The notes under the pieces: model-generated
Database searches by the model: none
What the model saw: the letters and a program-made list of their open reading frames with translations, nothing else
Told to the model about the DNA's origin: nothing
Part shown: positions 39,068 through 45,887 of the stretch, piece by piece
Position numbering within the stretch: position 1 is the stretch's first letter
Layout: every line of letters starts with the position of its first letter
Origin: Streptomyces coffeae
GTDB lineage: Bacteria > Actinomycetota > Actinomycetes > Streptomycetales > Streptomycetaceae
Assembly (NCBI RefSeq): GCF_016741875.1
Contig: NZ_JAERRF010000014.1
Coordinates: 1-64,000, forward strand
DNA length: 64,000 nt
Direction: 5' to 3'
Position numbers and translations under genes: made by a program

Positions 39068-40237
39068 CTACCGCAAGGGGTGCTGCCAGCGCAGTGCCGG
39101 GTTGTCGCCGATCCAGTAGGTGTGGGCCTCGGCGGTGATGTGGAGCCATACGGTGGTGATGTCGGGGCACCCAGCGTTCTGCCATGCGGTGAGCGCCCGC
39201 TCGATGTCGTCCCACAGAGCCACGGGGCCGCCCTGCCGGACGGTCCGGTCTTCGCTGTCAGAGGTGAATTCGGCGAAGGACTCGCGCTCTGGATCGAAGA
39301 CGTACAGGAGCCGGGCGCCATCGCTCGTCGCGGCACGGACGAACTGCGCGCCGGGCGCCGTGAGCTGGGCGAGGAAGGCGGGCATCCACTCCTCCAGCAT
39401 GGAGGGCGATACCTTCGTCTCCCGCTCGCTGTCGGCATAGGCCGTGCGTGCGGACAGGTCACCGGACACCGGTGCTGTGGCCTGGGAGCGTGCCTGCATG
39501 AAGGAGGAGCGGCCGATGATCCGGCCCTCGGCGGTGCCGTCCTCACCGACGGTGACCTTCGCGAGGCCGGTGCCGTAGGACCACGCACCCCCGACGGTGG
39601 CCAGGATGATCCCGCCGGGCTTGGTCTGCCTGATCCAGGTGTAGGGGATGCGGCGGACGGCGCAGTTGGCGATCACTCGGTCATACGGAGCACGATGCGG
39701 GTGTCCGAACAGCCCGTCCCCGGTCACGGTCCAGGTCGAGAACCCGGCTGTTTCCAGTGCGGCATCTGCACGGGCCGCCACGGCTGGGTCCGTTTCGATC
39801 GTCGTGACGTTGTCTTCGCCGAGGCGGTGGCACATCAGGGCGGAGGAGTAGCCGGTACCTGTGCCGATCTCCAGCACGCGGTGCCCGTCCTCCACGTCCA
39901 GGTGCTCGATCATGTCGACCACGGTGACCGGAGTGGTGGACGACGAAGTGGGCGAGCCCGCGACGAGACCAGTGGTCTGGTCGGCGGTCAGGTGTCCGTC
40001 GAGCTGCGTGGTCAGGGATTGGTCGCTGTAGGCGATCCGGGTCCACTCCGCCGGGTCGGTTCCTACTGCGGTGACCGGCTGCCATCGGCCGCCGTCCAAG
40101 GGCAGGAAGACTCCGGGGTTCAGGAAGAGCTCTCGGGGTACGGCCTCAACCGCAGCTCGCCACTGGGGTGTTCTGAGGATGCCAGCCTTCTCCAGCCGGT
40201 CGGCGAGGGCACGACGTTCGGGCGCGGTATCGGTCAT
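39068..40237 (-). CDS. tgmC: ATP-grasp RiPP system methyltransferase (PIMT-like)
   Basis: A 389-aa protein whose N-terminal two thirds match protein-L-isoaspartate O-methyltransferases: RELFLNPGVFLP, YSDQSLTTQLDG, the SAM-binding VLEIGTGTGYSSALM (~130-144) and YDRVIANCAVRRIPY. A ~130-residue C-terminal extension is typical of the versions linked to ATP-grasp peptide maturases. In the graspetide fuscimiditide (Thermobifida) and some lanthipeptides, such enzymes methylate a core Asp that then cyclises to aspartimide (established for those systems; inferred here). GAGGAG precedes the ATG at 40237, which overlaps the ligase stop. It is the third gene of the precursor-ligase-methyltransferase cassette. 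Confidence 0.88.
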   Translation of the reverse strand: MTDTAPERRALADRLEKAGILRTPQWRAAVEAVPRELFLNPGVFLPLDGGRWQPVTAVGTDPAEWTRIAYSDQSLTTQLDGHLTADQTTGLVAGSPTSSSTTPVTVVDMIEHLDVEDGHRVLEIGTGTGYSSALMCHRLGEDNVTTIETDPAVAARADAALETAGFSTWTVTGDGLFGHPHRAPYDRVIANCAVRRIPYTWIRQTKPGGIILATVGGAWSYGTGLAKVTVGEDGTAEGRIIGRSSFMQARSQATAPVSGDLSARTAYADSERETKVSPSMLEEWMPAFLAQLTAPGAQFVRAATSDGARLLYVFDPERESFAEFTSDSEDRTVRQGGPVALWDDIERALTAWQNAGCPDITTVWLHITAEAHTYWIGDNPALRWQHPLR

Positions 40238-40833
40238 CGGGCGTCTCCTCGTGTCAGCAGGTCGGCGAATGCGGCGGACATCTTCAGACCGGTGTGTTCC
40301 TCCAGCCACCCCCACTGGCCGTTTGGATTCAGCTCCAGCCACCAGTAGTTACCCGCTCGATCGATGGCGAGGTCAAAGCTGCCGGACACCAGCCCGAAGT
40401 GGTCCAGGTAGCTGAGGAGTGCCTTGTCCAGGTGTTCGGGCAGGTCCACCACGCTGTAGGAGAGGGCGGAGTAGTCCTTGCGCCCACCGTCGAGCGCGTA
40501 GAGGGCTCCTCCCAGCCCATAGCGGACCTGCGCAGCCGCGAACCGCGCATCGTCATCGCTCAGGTACTGGAAGGTGGGCCAGACCGGGCGGCGCCAGTAC
40601 ACCGCCCGTAATCGGTCAAGGTCGGTGGTTCTCGACGGGGTCCGGACCTGCCCGGCCACAGGGGCCGGGCAGGTACCGAACCGAGCCGAGACCGTCAGGC
40701 CCGCGCCGATGTCGGCGGGGTTGACCCTGACCACCGGAACACTTCGCCGGTTGAGTTCAGTGATCACCATGTCGGCTGTGACATCGTCTGCCTCGGTGGC
40801 CACCAATACCGGCCTTTTCTCGGTCACGGACAT
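40234..40833 (-). CDS. tgmB: ATP-grasp peptide maturase, internally deleted
   Basis: This is the ligase of a graspetide (omega-ester/amide peptide) cassette. Family members are usually ~310-330 aa; this frame codes for only 199. The N-terminal part is normal (VLVATEADDVTADMVITEL, AVYWRRPVWPTFQYLSDDD, AAAQVRYGLGGALYAL). It then jumps directly to the late part of the family (RKDYSALSYSVVDLP, SFDLAIDRAGNYWWLELNPN, GQWGWLEEHTGL). About 120 central residues, including the ATP-binding N-subdomain of the grasp fold, are absent, with the junction at ~40482-40495. The frame is preserved across the junction. The terminal metal-binding ELNPNGQ is kept. As drawn, the protein is unlikely to bind ATP normally. 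Start and stop overlap the neighbours. Confidence 0.85.
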   Translation of the reverse strand: MSVTEKRPVLVATEADDVTADMVITELNRRSVPVVRVNPADIGAGLTVSARFGTCPAPVAGQVRTPSRTTDLDRLRAVYWRRPVWPTFQYLSDDDARFAAAQVRYGLGGALYALDGGRKDYSALSYSVVDLPEHLDKALLSYLDHFGLVSGSFDLAIDRAGNYWWLELNPNGQWGWLEEHTGLKMSAAFADLLTRGDAR

Positions 40834-41093
40834 CAGTCCTGCGTGCTGTCCTGGTCGTGACCTTGGTCGTTCTGCGAGTCCGAATTCGTGGTCGTCGAGG
40901 TCTCCGTGCCCTTGCTGGTGCCATGCTTGCCCATCTCGACCACGTTGCCGGCACGGTCGCGGTAGACGCCGGTCTGTGTCTCGGGGTCGATAGCGACCGT
41001 GGCGTGCGGGCGGCGAACGGTGGTCGGGTATGGCGCGAGTCGGCCGACACCCCACGGGCGGGCCGGAGCGAGCTGCGTGTCTGGAGTGGTCAC
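40833..41093 (-). CDS. tgmA: ATP-grasp-modified RiPP precursor peptide
   Basis: An 86-aa precursor of the putative ATP-grasp-target RiPP family. The leader carries RPWGVGRLAPYP and the recurrent IDPETQTGVYRDRAGNVVEM. The core is a Lys-His-Gly-Thr-Ser start followed by alternating Thr/Ser/Glu and a C-terminal Asp/Gln/Asn-rich run ending DQDSTQD. These are the side chains that graspetide ligases join as esters or amides. The GTG at 41093 is set by GAGGAG six bases upstream and by the leader start. The stop overlaps the ligase start (TGATG), so the stoichiometry of the cassette is translationally coupled. No dedicated protease or exporter is adjacent. Confidence 0.88.
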   Translation of the reverse strand: MTTPDTQLAPARPWGVGRLAPYPTTVRRPHATVAIDPETQTGVYRDRAGNVVEMGKHGTSKGTETSTTTNSDSQNDQGHDQDSTQD

Positions 41094-41276
41094 GAAAGCT
41101 CCTCGGAGTCGATTCGAGTGAACTGATGGTGGAGCCGTCGGTACGGATACAGGACGGCGGTCGCCATCGGCGATGAGCGAGGGGGATCCCAAATCAGTGA
41201 GTGCGCTCGGGCGGTGTGACAACCGTGCCGATGAAGGCGAGGCGTCAGCAACGAAGTTGCGAGCAATTGCGCAGGT

Positions 41277-42125
41277 TCACTCAAGGGCAGCGATCGCGGA
41301 TTCGATCAACTGCCGCGCCCCGGAACCGTAGACCGCCATCCTGCCCAACTCCCGAAATGCCATGGCGTAGTCGGCAATCTCCCGGGGTTGCCTGACGTTG
41401 ATCTCGGCCGTCAACGTCTCGACCACCACGTGCCGGTCGTCGAACAGGTAGAACGCCTCCAGCGGCCAGATGACGCGCGGCGCGACGAGGGGGATCACGC
41501 ACAGCGAAACGCTGGCCAGCGGCATCACGGAAAGAAGGTGGGCGAGCTGGTCGGCCATTACCTCGGCGTCGCCGATCCGCGACCGCAACACCCACTCCTC
41601 CAGCAGCACCACGAAACGGTGATTGCCCTCGTACAGGAAGCGGCTTCGTGCTATCCGGGCGGCAACCGCGTCGGCAACGTCGTCGGGGGTCCCCTGGAAG
41701 TCGGTGATCCTTCGCATCAGCGCCGTGGCGTAGCCGGGGGTCTGGAAGAAGCCGGGGACACCATTGGAGGCGTACACCCGGCATACTGTGGCGTTCTCGT
41801 GCAGTGTGGAGAAGTCCTCTTGGACCTTGCGCATGCCGTTGCGGTGCAGACGGCGCCATTCCATGTACATGGAGTCGACCGCCCGCGCGGTGGCGATCAG
41901 GTCTTCCGTCTGGTCGTCGGCCCCGCAGGCGGCGCACCACGCGCGAATGTCCGCGTCGGCGGGTGCTGCCTCGCCCTTCTGGATCCGGGTCGTCTTCGCG
42001 GGATGCCAGCCGCATCGGGCGGAAAGCTCCTTTCCGGAGAGGCCGGCATCTTTGCGTAGGTGCGTCAGGCGTACGGCGAGTGCATCACGAGCGGCCTGAG
42101 CGCTGGAGGACGGGGATGAGGGCAT
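41277..42125 (-). CDS. XRE-family regulator with DUF5753 domain
   Basis: A 282-aa protein. The N-terminal helix-turn-helix (~15-70) reads LAVRLTHLRKDAGLSGKELS and HPAKTTRIQKGEAAP. The DUF5753 ligand/partner-binding domain (~95-278) shows GVPGFFQTPGYATALM, RFVVLLEEWVLRSRIGDAEV and MADQLAHLLSVMPLASVSL. This is the abundant streptomycete class of regulators usually paired with small DUF397 or DUF6879 proteins. It lies 183 bp upstream of the RiPP precursor in the same orientation and may control it. Here its nearest partner is the DUF6879 gene 18 bp upstream. Start ATG at 42125. Confidence 0.9.
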   Translation of the reverse strand: MPSSPSSSAQAARDALAVRLTHLRKDAGLSGKELSARCGWHPAKTTRIQKGEAAPADADIRAWCAACGADDQTEDLIATARAVDSMYMEWRRLHRNGMRKVQEDFSTLHENATVCRVYASNGVPGFFQTPGYATALMRRITDFQGTPDDVADAVAARIARSRFLYEGNHRFVVLLEEWVLRSRIGDAEVMADQLAHLLSVMPLASVSLCVIPLVAPRVIWPLEAFYLFDDRHVVVETLTAEINVRQPREIADYAMAFRELGRMAVYGSGARQLIESAIAALE

Positions 42126-42143
42126 GAGGCCGTACGAGCGAGA

Positions 42144-42671
42144 TCAGACGGCGAACTTCTCGTGATCGACACCGCGCTCCCACACGGCTTCGAACGCCGA
42201 GGCACAGAGCTTTACCACGGTGGGATCTTCGCTGTACTCATGCCCAGCCCAGCCGCCGTCTCCGGTGAAGAAGTGGAAGAGGATCAGGCGGTCATCGATC
42301 AGCCAGAGGTCGTTGCCGGGCAGGGCGATCTCCGACGTCTGAGGGCGCGGGAGCCAACGAACCTGCTCCCCGACAGCGATGTTGACCGGTGTCAGGGCGT
42401 GCTCGTACCGGATGTAGTCGGTGACCGGCTCGGAGACGATCCGGGCGCGACGTATGACCACTCCCCGCCCCACAGCCTCACGTACCAGCGGCGTCCAGCC
42501 CTGCCAGAGTGCCGAGTCGGGGTCGAGATCGGCTTCGCCCGTCCGCAAGAATCGTTCGAAGGTCTCGGTCTCGTCACCGACGCTGTAGATGTCGCGCATC
42601 TCCAGGTGTACGGCGGTGTGCCGTGCGGACTTGAGCAGCTCAGCGAAGTCCGGCACGCCGTTCTGCGACAT
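42144..42671 (-). CDS. DUF6879-family protein
   Basis: A 175-aa soluble protein of the DUF6879 family. Recognisable features are FAELLKSARHTAVHLEMRD near the N-terminus, WTPLVREAVGRGVVIRRARI, SEPVTDYIRYEHALTPVNIA, RWLPRPQTSEIALPG and a C-terminal DLWLIDDRLILFHFFTGDG. Such proteins are partners of XRE/DUF5753 regulators in streptomycetes and the biochemical role is not known. The ATG at 42671 lies 32 bases inside the preceding small gene, and the XRE regulator starts 18 bp downstream. The three genes therefore form one tight leftward operon. Confidence 0.87.
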   Translation of the reverse strand: MSQNGVPDFAELLKSARHTAVHLEMRDIYSVGDETETFERFLRTGEADLDPDSALWQGWTPLVREAVGRGVVIRRARIVSEPVTDYIRYEHALTPVNIAVGEQVRWLPRPQTSEIALPGNDLWLIDDRLILFHFFTGDGGWAGHEYSEDPTVVKLCASAFEAVWERGVDHEKFAV

Positions 42672-42903
42672 CGCACGCCTCCCTCAGAATCGGCACCATA
42701 CGGGCCGGAATGCGAATTACGGTCTCGTGCCCCGGGATACCCACATCGTGGCCGGGCACCCACTCGGTCTTGCCGATCCGGGCCTTCAGCAGCGCGTCGG
42801 CTTCCTCGCCCTGAAGAATCAGATCGGCGTCGTCACTGACCCACACGGTCGGCGAGCCCCCACCAGTGGTCTCCGGGTCGATCCCTACGAAGACTAGATC
42901 CAC
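42640..42903 (-). CDS. Small hypothetical protein in the XRE/DUF6879 operon
   Basis: An 87-aa protein beginning (GTG) MDLVFVGIDPETTGGGSPTV and containing VSDDADLILQGEEADALL, followed by PGHETVIRIPARMVPILREA. It is soluble and has no recognised catalytic motif. The same gene order, small protein then DUF6879 then XRE, is familiar from streptomycetes, so the product is likely a functional member of the module. GTG at 42903 is fixed by GGGGAGG six bases upstream. It overlaps the DUF6879 start by 32 bases. Function unknown. Confidence 0.78.
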   Translation of the reverse strand: MDLVFVGIDPETTGGGSPTVWVSDDADLILQGEEADALLKARIGKTEWVPGHDVGIPGHETVIRIPARMVPILREACDVAERRAGLR

Positions 42904-43168
42904 GGTGCCCTCCCCTAACAAGCCGGTTGCGCGTTCTTGCGGGCGACGCTCCCCGGAGGCTTGATCTGCGCCAAGGGCGGGCGACGGTCTTCGCATCCCG
43001 TTGGCCTGATCAGGCGACGTGGCAGTCCATCGAACGAAGTACTCGATCTGCGCCGGGCGGCTTCGGGGATCGTCGGCAGCTCGCCGTGGGCGCCGAGTCC
43101 CCGCAGCGTTGGTTCGATGCGCTGATGTGGTCGCACGATCGTGACCCCCAGCGGATAGTGCGATCCGC

Positions 43169-44059
43169 TCAGCAGGCTGTGCGCAGGCCCTCACCGGAGG
43201 CGGTAGCCGTGGGCACGGCGTATGCGGCTCTGCAGTCGCGGCAACGGCCGCCGTTCGCGGAGCGGAAGGCCCGGTCGCAGCCGTCGCAGGTCCGCAAGGG
43301 GAGGGTGGGTGGTGCGCTGGGCGGGGCGACCGGGGCGGCGGGTACGGGGAGCGGAGGCTCGCTGAGGCGGTAGGCGAGGATGCGGGCCGGGCGGGTCAGC
43401 AGGCGGCCGGGGAGCCCTGCGGTGAGCGCACGGGTGATCTGCGCGGGTCCCACTCCGGCGGAGAGCCATTGGGCGACGGCGGGCGCGAGTTCGGCGACGT
43501 CCCGGCGGGACAGGACGAGCCGGGGGTCGGCGACGCGCAGTGAGGCCAGGATGGTGACGGCCCCCTCGTCGGCCTCGGCGAGTGAGGGAACGGGGTCGGA
43601 CTCGGCAGTGGCTTCCGGACCGGACGCCTGCGGTGCCGTACGCGCGGCGGGTGCCTCCCGCACCGGGCTTGGACGGGGTGTGCGGGGACGCGGTGGGGCG
43701 GGTGCGCCACCGCCCGGTACGTCGTAGAAGTAGGTCCGGGTGCGGATGGTGCCCCCGGGGCCGCGTTCCCGCCGTCGCTCCAGGTAGCCGGTGGACTCCA
43801 ACTCCCGTAAAGCGCGGGAGATCAGGATCTCGCCCTCGGTGAAGTGCTCGCACAGTGCGGCGATGCTCACGGGGGCGCCGTCGGGCAGGGAGAGGATGTA
43901 GGCCGCGACGCCGATCGTGACCGCGCTTCCGCGTCGCTGTGCGAGGGCGTTGGCGATCACGGTGAAGTCGGCGGTGAGGCGGGTACGGACGTGGATCACG
44001 CCGGAGGTCGGAGCTCCGGCGTCGGCGCGCGTGGGCGCGTTAGACTGCGGCTCAGCCAT
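43169..44059 (-). CDS. Winged-helix DNA-binding protein with C-terminal zinc-ribbon-like motif
   Basis: A 296-aa protein. After a short tail, residues ~20-120 form a helix-turn-helix/winged-helix domain: HVRTRLTADFTVIANALAQ, AAYILSLPDGAPVSIAAL, EILISRALRELESTGYLER. This resembles streptomycete MarR/GntR-like proteins common in mobile or plasmid-like regions. A Pro/Ala-rich linker (~125-170) follows, then a helical segment (LSRRDVAELAPAVAQWLSAG). The C-terminal CDGCDRAFRSANGGRCRDC is a likely zinc ribbon. The ATG at 44059 is used; the purine-rich AGGAAGAG is further upstream than usual, so the start is less sure. It is probably a transcription regulator; the target is unknown. Confidence 0.8.
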   Translation of the reverse strand: MAEPQSNAPTRADAGAPTSGVIHVRTRLTADFTVIANALAQRRGSAVTIGVAAYILSLPDGAPVSIAALCEHFTEGEILISRALRELESTGYLERRRERGPGGTIRTRTYFYDVPGGGAPAPPRPRTPRPSPVREAPAARTAPQASGPEATAESDPVPSLAEADEGAVTILASLRVADPRLVLSRRDVAELAPAVAQWLSAGVGPAQITRALTAGLPGRLLTRPARILAYRLSEPPLPVPAAPVAPPSAPPTLPLRTCDGCDRAFRSANGGRCRDCRAAYAVPTATASGEGLRTAC

Positions 44060-44261
44060 CGGGAAGCTGTTCTCTTCCTGATCGGTCAGGCCCTCGATCG
44101 GGATGCCAGTCCCGGCCGGGGGCCGTCGTCTGTTTGCGGTTGTGTTGCGGTGAACGTAACGACTGGTGTGCGTGGCCCGCAAGCCGGTCACTCGTACGGG
44201 TGACCGGAGGGAAGGGTGGGTGGGCGGGAGTTCTTTATCCCGGTTCTTAGGGGGAGTTCGT

Positions 44262-44299
44262 GGCCCGCCGGACCCCCGCTTACGAGGGTCCGGCGGGCC
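44262..44299 (-). terminator. Terminator after the DUF397 genes
   Basis: A perfect 14-bp stem (GGCCCGCCGGACCC at 44262-44275 with 44286-44299) has a 10-nt loop. It lies 34 bases beyond the stop of the leftward DUF397 gene. Confidence 0.75.
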
Positions 44300-44332
44300 C
44301 GGAACTGCGACGCCGACCGGTTCCCGGCCGAC

Positions 44333-44614
44333 TCAGGGACGGTGGTCGGTCTTCAACTCGCTGACGAATGCGGCCCAGGACGCTGCCGGGAAGACCAGCA
44401 CCGGGCCGTGGGGGTTCTTGCTGTCACGGACGGGGACGACCCTGCCCATGTCGCCCACCTCGACGCAGTCGCCGCCTGCCTGATTGCTGTAGCTGCTGGT
44501 GCGCCAAACGGCGGCGGCCAGGTCCAGGCCCGCCGCCTCGACGCAGTTGCCACCCTCCTGATTGCTGTAGCTGCTCCTATGCCAGTACGTGCCGTTCAGA
44601 TTGAGGCTCGCCAT
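44333..44614 (-). CDS. DUF397 protein with duplicated motif
   Basis: A 93-aa DUF397 protein, a class of small partners of XRE/DUF5753 regulators. The usual DUF397 module (W-x-K/T-SSYSNQxGGxCVEV ... VPVRDSKNPHGPVLVFP ... WAAFV) is present once in full. Its first part is also duplicated at the N-terminus (YWHRSSYSNQEGGNCVEAAG then VWRTSSYSNQAGGDCVEVGD). DUF397 genes are normally ~60-70 codons, so this is an expanded form. It ends just before a terminator and follows the second DUF397 gene by 6 bp in the same orientation. Confidence 0.86.
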   Translation of the reverse strand: MASLNLNGTYWHRSSYSNQEGGNCVEAAGLDLAAAVWRTSSYSNQAGGDCVEVGDMGRVVPVRDSKNPHGPVLVFPAASWAAFVSELKTDHRP

Positions 44615-44620
44615 GCCGGA

Positions 44621-44836
44621 TCAGAGGCCGGGGCCGGTCGTCAGGTCATCGACGAAGGCGGCCCAGGAGCGCACCGGGAAGACCAGTGTGGGACCGTCGG
44701 GCCGCTTGCTGTCACGGACGGGGACGACGCCGGGAATGCCGTCGGCCACCTCCACGCAGTCGCCGCCCTCCTGATTGCTGTAACTGCTCTTGCGCCAGGC
44801 GGCGCCGTTCAGATCGGGACGGGACACTCGCTCCAC
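44621..44836 (-). CDS. DUF397 protein
   Basis: A 71-aa single-module DUF397 protein: AAWRKSSYSNQEGGDCVEVA, VPVRDSKRPDGPTLVFPV and SWAAFVDDL. GTG at 44836 has GGAGGG about nine bases upstream. The gene overlaps the 3' part of the DUF5753 remnant, as is usual for XRE-DUF397 pairs, although here the overlap (125 bp) is unusually long. Family members act with their XRE partner in gene regulation; the partner here has lost its DNA-binding domain. Confidence 0.86.
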   Translation of the reverse strand: MERVSRPDLNGAAWRKSSYSNQEGGDCVEVADGIPGVVPVRDSKRPDGPTLVFPVRSWAAFVDDLTTGPGL

Positions 44837-45329
44837 GGTGGTTGCCCTCCATCACGGATCGGATCATGTCCAGCGACATGAGCGGGGGCAGAGACGCCGC
44901 CCGCAGCCGATCGTAGGACAGCACGAAGCGCTTGACATCGCCTGGTTCTTCGATGAGTTGTCCGTAGTGGGCACCTTCGGTGTAGGCCACGTCCGTAGCG
45001 TCGGGCGTTGTGAGGACGGTCAGGGATCCGCCCATCACATCGTGCTCGCCTTGATCGAACGGCAGTACTTGCACGGTGATGTGGGGTTCCGCAGCTGCCT
45101 CCAGCAGCCTGGCCAACTGGTCCCGCATGACGGACCTGCCACCGACCGGACGCCTCAACACCGCCTCGTCCAGGACGACCCACAGGTTGGGGCGGTCGGG
45201 CGAAAGGAGCCGTTCTTGTCGTCTGAGCCGGGCGTCCACTCGGTCTTCCAACTGCTCCTCACTGGTGAGGGACAGACCAACGCTCAGTACGGCCCGTGCG
45301 TAGTCCTTCGTCTGCAACAGACCGGGCAC
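44712..45329 (-). pseudogene. Truncated XRE regulator: DUF5753 domain only
   Basis: The frame starts at (V)PGLLQTKDYARAVLS, the canonical opening of a DUF5753 domain. It continues through DRPNLWVVLDEAVLRRPVGG, MRDQLARLLEAAAEPHITVQ and YTEGAHYGQLIEEPGDVKRF. The N-terminal ~80-90 residues with the helix-turn-helix are missing: reading upstream gives about eight family-like residues and then unrelated sequence shared with the divergent ATPase gene. The C-terminus also runs on abnormally through the DUF397 gene as an Arg-rich tail. It is probably a decayed regulator, or less likely a free-standing DUF5753 protein. Confidence 0.7.
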
Positions 45330-45367
45330 CAGGTGCGCTGCGTGTACGGAAGAGCGATCGGACGGAA

Positions 45368-45823
45368 GTGGACAACACCGTGCTGAAGACGACCACCGTG
45401 CCGGACCCCGAGCCCGAACTCCGGGAACTCACCGAGCAGTTCCCCGCCACACCGCGCGGAGCGCGCCTCGCTCGACGGCTCGCCGTGCGGCGTATGGAGG
45501 AGTGGGGCTGCCCGCCCGCGTCGGACGCGTCCTGCACGGCAGCCCTGCTGGTGGGCGAGCTGGCCTCCAACGCCGTACGGCACGGCCGCTTACCGGGACG
45601 GGACTTCCGTCTCCGCCTCGCCTGCGAGACCTCGAGGCGGACGATCCGTATCGAGGTCTCGGACGCCCGCGAGGACCGCCTCCCGGCCATTCCGTCGACG
45701 CTGACGGCCGATGACGAGTCGGGCCGTGGCCTGCTCCTGGTGGACGTGCTGGCCACCCGCTGGGGCACGATGCCTCGTATCCCTGTCGGCAAGACGGTGT
45801 GGGCGGAATGCGGCGCGCCGTGA
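45368..45823 (+). CDS. Anti-sigma-type ATP-binding protein (HATPase_c_2)
   Basis: A 151-aa protein with a GHKL/histidine-kinase-like ATPase domain of the RsbW/SpoIIAB type. The N box AALLVGELASNAVRHG (~59-74), the G1-like EVSDAREDRLP and the G2-like ESGRGLLLVDVLATRWG are visible. Streptomycetes encode dozens of these, many beside XRE/DUF397 modules, and they are thought to act as anti-sigma factors or regulatory kinases. The start is uncertain: GTG at 45368, GTG at 45380 and longer in-frame starts exist, and no clear ribosome-binding site decides. The gene is divergent from the DUF5753 remnant and abuts it, which suggests the rearrangement that beheaded the regulator happened here. Confidence 0.78.
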   Translation: MDNTVLKTTTVPDPEPELRELTEQFPATPRGARLARRLAVRRMEEWGCPPASDASCTAALLVGELASNAVRHGRLPGRDFRLRLACETSRRTIRIEVSDAREDRLPAIPSTLTADDESGRGLLLVDVLATRWGTMPRIPVGKTVWAECGAP

Positions 45824-45835
45824 TCCGAGAAGGGG

Positions 45836-45869
45836 CGGCCCGGCGCCCCTCTACAGGGGCGCCGGGCCG
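45836..45869. terminator. Bidirectional terminator
   Basis: A perfect 15-bp stem (CGGCCCGGCGCCCCT at 45836-45850 with 45855-45869) is closed by the tetraloop CTAC. It lies between the rightward ATPase gene and the leftward sugar permease gene, 12 and 19 bases from their stops. Confidence 0.85.
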
Positions 45870-45887
45870 AGGAGAGCCGGGTGCCCG

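Noticed and set aside
42904..43168. Possible small gene between the hypothetical protein and the winged-helix gene
   Set aside because: Open frames exist on both strands but none has a ribosome-binding site or recognisable sequence.
39068..45823. Integrated plasmid or phage
   Set aside because: The block is accessory in content, but no integrase, attachment-site tRNA, relaxase or phage structural gene was recognised.
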